Notes: generated by a model not told the origin, from the letters alone. A DNA stretch of 64,000 nt from Pseudomonadota bacterium (GCA_026399755.1 JAPLQI010000012.1:1-64000), one strand, 5' to 3'; shown: positions 1-7,662, numbered from the stretch's first letter. A program made the numbers and translations.

Positions 1-581
1 AGGATGTGGCCGTGGGCGTTGGGGTGGAAGGCATCAGACATATAAGCGGGCTGCTTTGTGGCGAGGGCTTCCCACACGGCGGCATGGTCGATCAGGGGTA
101 CGGCCAGCTCTGCCGCCAAGCTGCGCATCGCCGCATTGTATTGTGGCAGCGTCAGCTCTCGCTCGAGGGCCTGCCCTGGCAGCACGGGTGTAACCGTCTG
201 CAAAATCACCTCGCCGCCCCAGCCCCGCACAGCGGAGATCATCGTGGCCAGATTGGAGCAAAACTCATCCAGCGGCACATATTGCCCATCGGCCAGCCTG
301 CTATTGCAATCATTCATTCCGGCCATCAGCAGCACTACATCCGGCTTAAAGCGCGCCACGCGCAGGGGGAAATGGCTCAGCATCTGTCTCGTGTTATGCC
401 CGGAGCACGCCATATTGAGCACCACATCATCCGCCCGCTCCAGCTCAAACCGCAGCCGCTCGGTAAAATGCTCGCTAAAACAACGCGCGCCCGCTGTATG
501 CAGCACGCCATGGGTAATGCTGTCGCCGTAGAACAGCCAAGTGCGGGGTGAGGATGATTGCAGCAGGCTAGGTAAAATCAT
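1..581 (-). CDS. SGNH/GDSL-family lipase/esterase, 3' end cut by the window edge
   Basis: The reading frame starts at ATG 581 and stays open to base 1, so about 193 residues are visible and the C-terminus is missing. It carries the marks of an SGNH hydrolase: block I as FYGDSITHG with the catalytic Ser near residue 21, a block III-like GMNDCN, and block V as SDAFHPNAHGH, which supplies the Asp and His of the triad. There is no signal peptide, so a cytoplasmic esterase or lysophospholipase is likely. The substrate cannot be read from sequence. Long plus-strand frames across the same bases are antisense shadows, because only the minus frame has family motifs. The family call is secure and the specific function is unknown. 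Confidence 0.85.
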   Translation of the reverse strand, partial: MILPSLLQSSSPRTWLFYGDSITHGVLHTAGARCFSEHFTERLRFELERADDVVLNMACSGHNTRQMLSHFPLRVARFKPDVVLLMAGMNDCNSRLADGQYVPLDEFCSNLATMISAVRGWGGEVILQTVTPVLPGQALERELTLPQYNAAMRSLAAELAVPLIDHAAVWEALATKQPAYMSDAFHPNAHGHI

Positions 582-751
582 GGCGATTCCGTAAGTGCGT
601 CAGTTTTTTTAGTAAATAAGCTCAGCGTGCTGACCTTACGTCGTTCAGCGATAGGTGTATTGCAACTTTTACACCATTCCATACGGCGTAATACGTCTAA
701 AAAGACGCCCAGACTTATTATCGCCCTACAAATTCATTACGGGTTACGGCA

Positions 752-1189
752 TTAGGTAAGGTGGTCGGGCGAGGTGTCGTAGAGCAGATCCCAATCGAGT
801 CGAGCAAGCGTATCTGGATAAGGAGCGAAGCCAAGCTGGCCATAAAACCCCTGCACATTGCCAGAGGCAATCAGCATCGTCCGCCAGACCGGCAGCTTTT
901 CCTGCAAGCGGATCATGATTAAGTGGCCCAAGCCGCAACGCTGGTACTCCGGATGAACTGCAACGTCGTAGATCACCGCATGATATTCACCGTCGCTAAT
1001 CGCGCGTGCAACACCAACGAGGCGATCACGATCAAAGGCGTAGCATACGGTCGTACTATTCAAAAAAGCGCGCCGGAGCTTATCTCCCTTGCGCCCGTTT
1101 AGGTCGGTCAACTCGAAAAGTGCCTCGAGCGCCTGCCAATCCATGCCTTCGTGGTGATCTTGGAAACGTAGATTTTCAAGCGCGGTCAT
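752..1189 (-). CDS. GNAT-family N-acetyltransferase
   Basis: This 145-residue protein has a GNAT acetyl-CoA-binding motif A, VAVHPEYQRCGLGHLI, near residues 77-92. A C-terminal NVQGFYGQLGFAPYPD follows, matching the motif B region where a Tyr often acts as general acid. Length and layout fit a single-domain GNAT enzyme that transfers acetyl from acetyl-CoA to a small amine or protein N-terminus. An AGAGG-type ribosome-binding site lies just upstream of ATG 1189. It stands alone on the minus strand, so context gives no substrate. The family is clear and the acceptor is unknown. Confidence 0.85.
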   Translation of the reverse strand: MTALENLRFQDHHEGMDWQALEALFELTDLNGRKGDKLRRAFLNSTTVCYAFDRDRLVGVARAISDGEYHAVIYDVAVHPEYQRCGLGHLIMIRLQEKLPVWRTMLIASGNVQGFYGQLGFAPYPDTLARLDWDLLYDTSPDHLT

Positions 1190-1266
1190 TGAAAGGCCTC
1201 TTGGGATGATAGTAGTACTGGTAGTAACTGGGGTTACGCCCTTGGAATTAACAGGCCGCGCATAGC

Positions 1267-1390
1267 CGCCCTAGGGCGGGTTAGCCTCAGGTGTAACCCG
1301 CGATTTAAGCATGGCAAGAGGCGTAATAATTGGGTTGGTTTTATGGCCGTATCACTCAGCTCGGGTTAATCAAACTAACCCGCCCTACAG
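1267..1390. repeat. Decayed GGGCGGGTTA palindromic repeat pair
   Basis: CCGCCCTAGGGCGG at 1267-1280 leads into GGGCGGGTTAGCC, and the region closes with TAACCCGCCCTACAG at 1376-1390. The arms resemble those of the GTAGGGCGGGT palindromes found elsewhere in this window but the spacing is much longer, so this looks like a diverged or composite copy between two acetyltransferase genes. Confidence 0.5.
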
Positions 1391-1398
1391 AGCTGATA

Positions 1399-1881
1399 TC
1401 AGGCATATTTCTGGTAACGCACGATGTGCATTCCATCCTTAATATAATCAATTTTCCCGGTTTTCTTGTAGCCTAATTTTTCATATAAATAGCAGTTTCC
1501 GGCTTCTTCCAGAATAGTATCAAGCTGCCATCCACTCCTTGGCTTGTACTTGCTTTCGATAATTTCAAATACCTGCTGTGAAATACCCTTATTTCTGTAT
1601 TCTGGCAAAATAAAAACCGGAGAAATACGGCAGATCTCTTCTTTAATATTCTCTTGTATTCTGATTGCACCTACAAGGACAGTGCCAAAATAAATAAGGA
1701 AGTATGTGGAATTAGCCTGATTCATTCTGGCTATAAATTTCTCAATAGATTCTGCGCCGGGGCTTAATTCAAAATCCTGATACCGATCCAATAGGTCCTT
1801 AAATGATACCAATTGCATCTTATAAATTATTTGCGCATCGGCAAGTGTTGCGGCAACGATATCAACTGTATTTTCATTCAT
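1399..1881 (-). CDS. GNAT-family N-acetyltransferase
   Basis: The protein is 160 residues when started at ATG 1881. That start is chosen because a GGGAGTAGGA purine-rich ribosome-binding site precedes it, while the longer frame to 1935 adds 18 residues unlike the family. The GNAT motif A region reads SPVFILPEYRNKGISQQVFE, followed by a C-terminal NCYLYEKLGYKKTGKI, which is the usual end of motif B. It resembles small GNAT enzymes annotated only as acetyltransferases. It is more AT-rich than the neighbouring core genes, which may indicate transfer. The substrate is unknown. Confidence 0.8.
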   Translation of the reverse strand: MNENTVDIVAATLADAQIIYKMQLVSFKDLLDRYQDFELSPGAESIEKFIARMNQANSTYFLIYFGTVLVGAIRIQENIKEEICRISPVFILPEYRNKGISQQVFEIIESKYKPRSGWQLDTILEEAGNCYLYEKLGYKKTGKIDYIKDGMHIVRYQKYA

Positions 1882-1935
1882 TATTTTCCTACTCCCTCGC
1901 ACGACGGGGCGGCCTAGCAAATGCACAAGCACCAC

Positions 1936-2017
1936 GTAGGTTGGGCAAGCTTTATCTGCCCAACGAATTGCGGTACATAATTAAATGTTGGGCTGATAAA
2001 GCGCTAGCCCAACCTAC
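1936..2017. repeat. GTAGGTTGGGC palindromic repeat
   Basis: GTAGGTTGGGC (1936-1946) is matched by GCCCAACCTAC (2007-2017). Inside, TTTATCTGCCCAAC and GTTGGGCTGATAAA form a second pair of arms. A related inverted repeat lies at 16896-16950. It is probably a non-autonomous palindromic element. Confidence 0.7.
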
Positions 2018-2096
2018 TACTGTGCTAATCCGCCGCACTGGACTCTACCCCCAGTTATTTAGGGGGTAATTCTCAAGCACCGAAATATGAATGAAT

Positions 2097-2375
2097 TTAC
2101 TTTTCTTCTTCGCGCCACAATATTTTTTTACATTTAGTACACATCAGCTTTCTGCGGAAATCAGTGATTCGAATTAAACCAGTATCGAGTTGCCCTGTGT
2201 GGCCGCATTTTGAGCATGAAATCTTTTCGCCATGTTTTGCTGTTGGATTTTTAGCTAAGTATTCGTCCAGCGTCGGAAGACGCTCCCAATCTTTTTGGGC
2301 AGACGGCATGTACATTGTGTAATAAAAGATCGCAGCAAATAAAAGGAGTAGCGCAATGATGTAAATGATGGTCAT
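2097..2375 (-). CDS. Small membrane-anchored zinc-ribbon-like protein
   Basis: This 92-residue protein begins with one hydrophobic segment (about residues 2-22), followed by a short linker and two Cys pairs, SCSKCGH near residue 55 and MCTKCKK near residue 78. The CxxC-x20-CxxC layout is that of a zinc ribbon facing the cytoplasm or periplasm. I do not recognise the family. It lies between palindromic repeats at 1936-2017 and 2411-2450 and has no obvious operon partner. The ORF is supported by composition and motif layout rather than by known homology. Confidence 0.6.
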   Translation of the reverse strand: MTIIYIIALLLLFAAIFYYTMYMPSAQKDWERLPTLDEYLAKNPTAKHGEKISCSKCGHTGQLDTGLIRITDFRRKLMCTKCKKILWREEEK

Positions 2376-2410
2376 TACTTTCTATTTCCAAACATAGAGT
2401 TAAGGAAATC

Positions 2411-2450
2411 CTATAAAGCGGGTTAGCCGCAGGCGTAACCTGCTTTATAG
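2411..2450. repeat. 40 bp palindrome upstream of the zinc-ribbon gene
   Basis: CTATAAAGCGGGTTA at the left is the near-perfect reverse complement of TAACCTGCTTTATAG at the right (14 of 15), with a short GC-rich loop. It lies 35 bp upstream of the minus-strand start at 2375, so it may be a repeat, a hairpin in the leader, or both. Confidence 0.6.
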
Positions 2451-2653
2451 GCTTGGCGATAAAGATAAGTTCGCTTAGCGGGATTGATAAAACTAAGCGG
2501 CGCTAAGCGGCTGGACATCACAAGAATAATGCGCGGCTGAAAATGCCCACTCCCTATTCAGCGGAGTTTCCACATTATTCGCACAGTCAAAAACCAAGTA
2601 ACTAACCCAGCATAATATCAGCAAAAAGTAAGCAACATTCATTATATCTTACG

Positions 2654-2899
2654 TCAAACTCTAAATCTATCTCCACTATCCGTAACCATAATCGCTTTTT
2701 TCAGCAAGCTATATTCGCCAATATTCGCAGGCATGGTGCGGCCTTGGATTAAGAGCTGCGGGCATTCTTTGCCTCGGCCTACTTCGAAGTGCTCCACTCG
2801 CATCGTGGTGTAATAGTGGAAGTTGCCTCTTTCTTGCTCGCCAAGGCCAAAGCTGGCTAGGCACTGGGATTTATCCAGTTAGGCGGCTAAATTCAGGAA
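2654..2899 (-). pseudogene. Decayed duplicate of the 3' end of the glycosyltransferase gene
   Basis: Read on the minus strand, this stretch encodes about 80 residues closely matching the last 80 of the intact glycosyltransferase at 3514-5133, including LDKSQCLASFGLGEQERG, HYYTTMRVEHFEVGRG and MPANIGEYSLLKK. An in-frame TAA replaces the Gln codon just before LDK, no start codon belongs to it, and its last residues differ. It is therefore a non-functional remnant of a partial duplication. Together with the intact copy it forms imperfect direct repeats on either side of the PH-domain gene. The stretch from 2451 to 2653 upstream holds no gene I can support. Confidence 0.85.
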
Positions 2900-2901
2900 G
2901 T

Positions 2902-2966
2902 AACTGGGGACAGACCACAGTTTAAAACAAATCATTAACTGAATTAGCCGTGCTCTGTCCCCAGTT
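2902..2966. repeat. Inverted repeat with perfect 13 bp AACTGGGGACAGA arms
   Basis: AACTGGGGACAGA (2902-2914) is exactly matched by TCTGTCCCCAGTT (2954-2966) around an AT-rich centre. From general knowledge, arms of this type are often seen next to REP-associated (Y1) transposase genes and in small non-autonomous elements. No transposase is present here. It abuts the end of the glycosyltransferase pseudogene. Confidence 0.65.
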
Positions 2967-3000
2967 TCCCTTTTTTATTGAGTGCGCCCTACAGCGCTGT

Positions 3001-3426
3001 TTATGCTATTCCTGATTCTCTATTTTCATATTCGGCATTTTCAATTTCTTTTTTTACATTTAATGGTGCTTTCATCCATTTAAGTTCCAAGTGACCCTGG
3101 CCCCTGCCTGAGATGGTTACAGTGCCGTAACCCAATATCCGTCCCATTATTCCTTGACTAATGACGATCGATTCAATTGATTTCAATCTCATTTCATCAG
3201 ATGTTCTTGAAATAATGCCGTGCTTATGAATAACGCGTTTATTAGTGACGGCTTGTTCCGTTTTTTTCCATTTCAACCAAATATAAATGGCGGGAATAAG
3301 CCAAATTCCTATGGTTAGAATAGCCAGTAAGAAATGCAAGCTAATAACTAATCCTATCATCCAGTGACGCTCAAAAACTTGATGTATTTCTTCGCCTCTA
3401 GATAATGACTCTTCGATATATGACAT
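3001..3426 (-). CDS. PH-domain (bPH2/DUF304-type) membrane protein
   Basis: This 141-residue protein has two close hydrophobic segments (about residues 22-50) followed by a bacterial PH-like domain. The typical run ..AVTNKRVIHKHGIISRTSDE.. and the later ..ILGYGTVTISGRGQG.. are hallmarks of the bPH2/DUF304 family. Members are inner-membrane proteins of uncertain role. The ATG at 3426 has a good AAGGA ribosome-binding site. It lies between a decayed and an intact copy of the glycosyltransferase 3' end, so it may have arrived with that rearrangement. Low GC relative to the glycosyltransferase gene is consistent with transfer. Confidence 0.8.
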   Translation of the reverse strand: MSYIEESLSRGEEIHQVFERHWMIGLVISLHFLLAILTIGIWLIPAIYIWLKWKKTEQAVTNKRVIHKHGIISRTSDEMRLKSIESIVISQGIMGRILGYGTVTISGRGQGHLELKWMKAPLNVKKEIENAEYENRESGIA

Positions 3427-3442
3427 ATTTTTTCCTTATTAA

Positions 3443-3488
3443 TGTAAAAACTAAAGAGCGGTACAAAATCAATAGATACGCACCGCTC
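3443..3488 (-). terminator. Probable rho-independent terminator after the ubiX-glycosyltransferase operon
   Basis: On the minus strand, GAGCGGT and ACCGCTC (3482-3488 and 3456-3462) form a 7 bp stem followed by TTTAGTTTTT. It lies just past the stop codon of the glycosyltransferase. Confidence 0.55.
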
Positions 3489-3513
3489 ATGTTTTAACCT
3501 TGCGAGTTATTGG

Positions 3514-5133
3514 TTATTTCATACGCCAAACACTAAACTCCTCATCCTTATCCGTCGCCCTAGTGGTTTTTTTCAACAGCTTATATTCACCAATATTCGC
3601 AGGCATGGTGCTACCTTGGATTAATAGCTGCGGGCATGCTTTGCCACGGCCGATTTCAAAGCGCTCTACCCGCATGGTGGTGTAGTAGTGGAAGTTGCCT
3701 CTTTCGTGCTCGCCAAGGCCAAAGCTGGCTAGGCACTGGGTTTTGTCTAGTTGGGTGGCTAAATCCAGCATCATCGGTTTATAGCTTTTGCTGTAATTTA
3801 AGCTGGGCAACAGCAGGCTGAAGACGAGACCATAGCTCATGACCAGCACGGCCAGCCAGCGCACGGCGCCTTGGTGTTTGGCCCACTGCGGTGCTCGCCA
3901 AGCTAGATTCCACACGATGATGGTGAGTGCGAGTGCGGACAGCACGCCCAACCAGTTTGGCTTTTCGGCAAAGCCTGGTAAGAAATGCAGCAGCCGTGCT
4001 TGCAAGGGCAGGCCGAAGTAGAGCGCGGCCCATGCCCACCATAGCAATAGCGCACTGACGGCCACTAAGCACAGAGCGACAAGGCCAAAGCGGCGCTCGA
4101 AAGTGGCGGGGACGCTGGATGCTTGTGCGCCCATCCATACGGCAAACGCCACCACGGCGGGCACGGCGTATAGCTCCATCGAGGTTTTAGCCAAGGACAA
4201 GATGCTGTAGGTCAGCAGGCAAAGCAGTGCTGCCGGGGCGGCGTTTTTAAACGCATCAAGGCGCTGCCTGAAAAATAATACAGGCAGGTAGAGAATCAGC
4301 GGAAAGGCGTGCCAAGGCAGTATCTTCAGATAAAAGCCACGCTCGTATTCTGGGCCAAGGTTATTCTCGCCTAAGAAACGCCCAAGATTATTCACCCAAA
4401 ACCAAGTGTGAAATAACTCGGGTGAGGCCAGCCATAAGCGCCAAGGCCAGATCAGCCACCAAGGTAATGCGGCTAGCAGAGCGATGCTTAGCGTCAGTAA
4501 ATAGGCTTTTTGTCGGTAGGTATGATCAACAATCGGCAGCAGCAAAGCGGCTAAGCCCAGGCAGCCCGGCCCCAACAGGCCCTTAGTTAAAAACGCCATT
4601 CCCCAAGCCGTGCCCATCAGCAGGCCGCTGGCGAGTGGCCGCAAGGGAAAGACAGAGAATGCGTAGAGGGCGATGGCAAAGCTGGCAAATAAGGCGCTAT
4701 CGGTCAGGATATGATGGCCATTGCCAACCAAGCCCAATGTGCCTGCCAGCAAAATGGCGGTGAGCCATGCGGCTTGCGATGGATTATTCGATCGGCTGCG
4801 GGCAGCAAATTGCCCTGAGGCCAGAGCGGCAAAGATAAAAGTCAGCGCTATATAAAATGCCGCAGCCAGCCTTGCCGCTGCGTGCACAGGCAGCCATGTA
4901 AAGACATAACGAGAGAAGCCCGCTGCCGTCCAGAAAAACAGCGGCGGTTTTTCCATAAATGGCTCGCCAGATAACATCGGCACCAGCCAGTTATCACGCA
5001 GCGTGTATTCATAAACTAGGCCAAGGATATAGCTTTCATCAGGCTTCCAAGGATCATGTGGGGCAAACGAGGGCCAGAACCACAGTGCCAGCAGGGCAAA
5101 GCAGCACCACTTCCAGTTAACTCTAAAACTCAT
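3514..5133 (-). CDS. ArnT/PMT-like integral membrane glycosyltransferase
   Basis: This 539-residue polytopic protein resembles the ArnT/PMT (GT39/GT83) family, which transfers sugars from polyprenyl-phosphate donors on the periplasmic side of the membrane. After the first membrane helix comes DPWKPDESY (about residues 27-35), containing the Asp-Glu pair expected in the first periplasmic loop. EPFMEKPPLFFW (about 56-68) is the family's EKPPL motif. Around ten more hydrophobic helices follow, then a soluble C-terminal part of about 100 residues. It overlaps the upstream ubiX gene by 4 bp, so both are probably co-transcribed. Its acceptor, whether lipid A, O-antigen or protein, cannot be read from sequence. 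A decayed duplicate of its 3' end lies at 2654-2899. Confidence 0.85.
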   Translation of the reverse strand: MSFRVNWKWCCFALLALWFWPSFAPHDPWKPDESYILGLVYEYTLRDNWLVPMLSGEPFMEKPPLFFWTAAGFSRYVFTWLPVHAAARLAAAFYIALTFIFAALASGQFAARSRSNNPSQAAWLTAILLAGTLGLVGNGHHILTDSALFASFAIALYAFSVFPLRPLASGLLMGTAWGMAFLTKGLLGPGCLGLAALLLPIVDHTYRQKAYLLTLSIALLAALPWWLIWPWRLWLASPELFHTWFWVNNLGRFLGENNLGPEYERGFYLKILPWHAFPLILYLPVLFFRQRLDAFKNAAPAALLCLLTYSILSLAKTSMELYAVPAVVAFAVWMGAQASSVPATFERRFGLVALCLVAVSALLLWWAWAALYFGLPLQARLLHFLPGFAEKPNWLGVLSALALTIIVWNLAWRAPQWAKHQGAVRWLAVLVMSYGLVFSLLLPSLNYSKSYKPMMLDLATQLDKTQCLASFGLGEHERGNFHYYTTMRVERFEIGRGKACPQLLIQGSTMPANIGEYKLLKKTTRATDKDEEFSVWRMK

Positions 5134-5738
5134 CCCTTATCCCCCCAGCGCTGCATCAGCTGATGCGGAATTTGGAACTGATCCAAGATTCTTGCCACCA
5201 CAAAATCGACTAAATCGGCGATGGTTTTAGGGTGATGATAAAAAGCCGGATTAGGCGGCAGAATCACCACACCTAGCCGAGCCAGCTTGAGCATGTTCTC
5301 CAGATGCAGCACCGAAAAAGGTGCTTCACGTGGAACAACGACTAATTTTTTGCCTTCTTTAATCATTACATCCGCAGCGCGCTCTAATAAATTATCCGAA
5401 GCGCCCACCGCAATCGCCGATAAAGCGCCCATGGTGCAAGGGCAAACAATCATGCCATCGCCAGGGTTAGAGCCGGATGCCATAGGGGCAAACCATTCTT
5501 GCTGACCAAAAACTTGCAGCTTCGATTCATCAGTAACGCCATAGCGCTGGCGAAAAAGCACAGCCAGATCGGCCGCACGCGAAGGCCAAGTTTCATCTAG
5601 CTCTTGCTTGGCCACAATTTGCGCCGCTTGGGTATAGAGCACATGCACGGTGCAACCCGCTGCCAGCAAGCATTCCAGCGTGCGCAGGCCATAAGGCAGG
5701 CCGGATGCGCCGGTAAAAGCCAATGTTATTGTTTTCAT
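5130..5738 (-). CDS. ubiX: Flavin prenyltransferase UbiX
   Basis: UbiX joins a dimethylallyl group to FMN to make the prenylated flavin cofactor used by UbiD decarboxylases in ubiquinone synthesis. The 202-residue protein has the family's FMN-binding GASG near residues 10-13, the CPCTMGALSAIA segment, and VVPREAPFSVLHLENM, which corresponds to the conserved VPRExP(L/F)S substrate-binding run. The usual form has VPRET, and Ala replaces Thr here. Length is typical. ATG 5738 begins directly with the first beta strand. The stop overlaps the start of the following glycosyltransferase by 4 bp. The partner ubiD is not in the window. Confidence 0.93.
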   Translation of the reverse strand: MKTITLAFTGASGLPYGLRTLECLLAAGCTVHVLYTQAAQIVAKQELDETWPSRAADLAVLFRQRYGVTDESKLQVFGQQEWFAPMASGSNPGDGMIVCPCTMGALSAIAVGASDNLLERAADVMIKEGKKLVVVPREAPFSVLHLENMLKLARLGVVILPPNPAFYHHPKTIADLVDFVVARILDQFQIPHQLMQRWGDKG

Positions 5739-5857
5739 TTGAAACCTATTAAAACTGCGAAATACTTAGATGCCTATAGACACAGAGATCACAGAGTAAA
5801 AGAACAGAACATGGAGAAAACTAAATCAATCGATATTTATAACGCTGTGTATTTTTT

Positions 5858-5916
5858 GTAGGGCGGGTGAAACCCGCGTATTTTTCAGCACCGCTCGCGG
5901 GTTTCACCCGCCCTAC
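5858..5916. repeat. GTAGGGCGGGT palindromic element, intact 59 bp copy
   Basis: A perfect 21 bp inverted repeat (5858-5878 and 5896-5916) with arms GTAGGGCGGGTGAAACCCGCG surrounds a 17 base loop containing TTTTTCAGCA. The copy at 7747-7805 has the same length and differs at only three loop positions, so the element is a discrete mobile or conserved unit. Confidence 0.9.
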
Positions 5917-5935
5917 GCTCTTTTTGAACGTTTCA

Positions 5936-6457
5936 CTAACGAGTCAGCAGCTTTGCTGCAATCACCCCATTTACTACGCCAAACACCAAAGCCGCCACCG
6001 CAAACAGGGGCACTAAATGAATGATGCCATTGTGTGGAATCAGCCAGAGCCGCGCTAATAATAGCTGCCCTGCCATATGGGCAAAGGCGGCAGCGAGGGA
6101 ATGCGAAACGGGACCGAACCAGCGCCTCGGTAGGTACTGAACTGCGGCCAAGGCCAGCAAGCTGCTTAGCCCGCCCATCAAGCTCATGGCAAAGCCGGGG
6201 GATAAAAATCCGCCCAGCACAATACCACTGCCGATGATTCTGAGCATGGAAATCCATGCGGCGTCTGTCCAGCCAAAGCGCCAGAGTGCAATCAGGGTAA
6301 TAATATTAGCCAGTCCCGGTTTAATACCTGGAATAGGCGAGGGAATACCTGCCTCAAGCACCGATAGCGCAATCGCCAGCGCGGCATAGCGGGCAATGCG
6401 CACATCAGCGAGGCTAGGTTTGATGCGGATTTCAGTAACTGAGGCTGTCGAATTCAT
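5936..6457 (-). CDS. Gx transporter family membrane protein (Hpre_diP_synt_I-like)
   Basis: This 173-residue protein is almost entirely hydrophobic, with five or six helices. It matches the small membrane family once called heptaprenyl diphosphate synthase component I and now usually Gx transporter: an early EAGIPSPIPGIKPGLANI segment, then WISMLRIIGSGIV and PGFAMSLMGG. It overlaps the upstream NusG-II gene by 26 bp, and the two are a recurring pair in other bacteria. Linkage to redox or flavoprotein functions has been suggested for such pairs from gene neighbourhoods. No ApbE or Rnf gene is present here. It may be an ECF-type S component or a vectorial redox partner, but function remains inferred. 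Confidence 0.75.
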   Translation of the reverse strand: MNSTASVTEIRIKPSLADVRIARYAALAIALSVLEAGIPSPIPGIKPGLANIITLIALWRFGWTDAAWISMLRIIGSGIVLGGFLSPGFAMSLMGGLSSLLALAAVQYLPRRWFGPVSHSLAAAFAHMAGQLLLARLWLIPHNGIIHLVPLFAVAALVFGVVNGVIAAKLLTR

Positions 6458-6809
6458 GAGGACGCGAGCCTAAAAGCTCGATGCTGATACGGTTAGGCAG
6501 GCAAATCGCCATTTGGCCAGCCTGATCCAGCCAGCCCATGCGCACACAATATTGGCGCGGGCTGGGATCACTGCTAATCCTTACCCGGCCTGATTTCACT
6601 TCTACGGAGGTCAGCCCAAGGGGGCCAGCCACTTGCAAGCTGCGCTCTGCGTTTAAATCCAGCACGGCAAAGACTTTGCCCGCCTGATAAATACGCACCC
6701 GCGTGGCTCCATCCTGCCGCCAGCTCCAAAAACCTAGATACACCACTAAAGCCAGCGCCAGTAAGGCAAACGGCCAGTCTCCTGGCCGCATTACTTTGCT
6801 AATCTGCAT
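6432..6809 (-). CDS. NusG domain II-containing membrane-anchored protein
   Basis: Started at ATG 6809, this 125-residue protein has one N-terminal membrane helix (WPFALLALALVVYLGFWSW) followed by a beta-rich periplasmic domain. That domain, with ARTRIYQ-like VRIYQAGKVFA, an LQVAGPLGLTSVEVKSGRVR stretch and CVRMGWLDQAGQMAICLPNR, matches the NusG domain II family (PF07009 type). The frame can be read upstream to 6911 but those residues lie inside rapZ and are unlikely to be used. ATG 6791 is an alternative start. The gene overlaps rapZ by 11 bp and the following Gx-transporter gene by 26 bp, implying tight translational coupling with the latter. Confidence 0.72.
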   Translation of the reverse strand: MQISKVMRPGDWPFALLALALVVYLGFWSWRQDGATRVRIYQAGKVFAVLDLNAERSLQVAGPLGLTSVEVKSGRVRISSDPSPRQYCVRMGWLDQAGQMAICLPNRISIELLGSRPHEFDSLSY

Positions 6810-7662
6810 GCTGCTCACGGTGTCTGAGCAATACTTGCCTATGCTCGGCAAAGTATTTAGCAAGCTGCTCCGCCAAATAAACCGAGCGATGCTGGCCACC
6901 GGTGCAGCCAATCGCTACCGTGATATAGCTACGGTTATCGGCATCAAACTCTGGCAACCACGCTTTGATAAATGTTTTGATATGGGTCTGAAAACGCCCC
7001 ACCACTTCTTGCCGCGCTAAGAAATCAATCACTGGCTGATCTTTACCCGTTAAAGGGCGCAAAGATTTATCGTAATAGGGATTAGGCAGGCAGCGGGCAT
7101 CAAACACAAAATCCGCGTCCATCGGCAGGCCATGCTTAAAGCCAAAAGATTCAAAAATCACCGTAAGTCTGGAGCGATCAAGCGCCACAAACTGCCGAAT
7201 CCAGCTGCGTAGCTGGTTAGCCGATAAATCACTGGTATCAATGCGATGAGCAACAGCAGAGAAATCCGCCAGCATGTCACGCTCCAATGCAATAGCCTCG
7301 GTCACTGTTAATGTGCCAGCTGAGAGCGGGTGGCTACGGCGTGTTTCAGAAAAGCGCTTCACCAGTGTGTCGTTATTTGCTTCCAAAAACAGCATTTGCA
7401 CATCAAGCCCTAGCTCAAGCAGGGCTTCTAGATGATTAGGGAAGCTAGCAAAATTGTGGGCGCTGCGCACATCGACCGAAATGGCGACTTTGGGATAGCC
7501 ATCTTCATCCAGCAATGCCGCTGTTTGTGGCAATAAAGGCGCGGGCAGATTATCGATGCAAAAATAGCCAAGGTCTTCCAAAGCTTTGAGTGCAACGCTT
7601 TTACCCGCCCCAGATAAACCAGATAATAAAATAACCTGCTGCTGTTTCAATCCCGCCCCCAT
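6799..7662 (-). CDS. rapZ: RNase adapter protein RapZ (YvcJ family P-loop ATPase)
   Basis: The 287-residue protein has a Walker A GLSGAGKS at residues 15-22, the family segment EANNDTLVKRFSETRRSHPL, and the C-terminal ITVAIGCTGGQHRSVYLAEQ run. The length is normal for RapZ/YvcJ. In enterobacteria RapZ binds small RNAs GlmY/GlmZ and guides RNase E to control GlmS, while in other groups it is a nucleotide-binding regulator tied to PTS genes. Its position downstream of hprK and ptsN repeats the arrangement in many proteobacteria. A 59 bp palindrome sits between hprK and rapZ, which may separate their transcripts. Confidence 0.93.
   Translation of the reverse strand: MGAGLKQQQVILLSGLSGAGKSVALKALEDLGYFCIDNLPAPLLPQTAALLDEDGYPKVAISVDVRSAHNFASFPNHLEALLELGLDVQMLFLEANNDTLVKRFSETRRSHPLSAGTLTVTEAIALERDMLADFSAVAHRIDTSDLSANQLRSWIRQFVALDRSRLTVIFESFGFKHGLPMDADFVFDARCLPNPYYDKSLRPLTGKDQPVIDFLARQEVVGRFQTHIKTFIKAWLPEFDADNRSYITVAIGCTGGQHRSVYLAEQLAKYFAEHRQVLLRHREQHAD

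Noticed and set aside
6-551. Long plus-strand ORF (181 codons) at the left edge
   Set aside because: It is antisense to the SGNH hydrolase, whose GDS, GMND and DAFHP motifs are on the minus strand. The plus frame has no recognisable domain.
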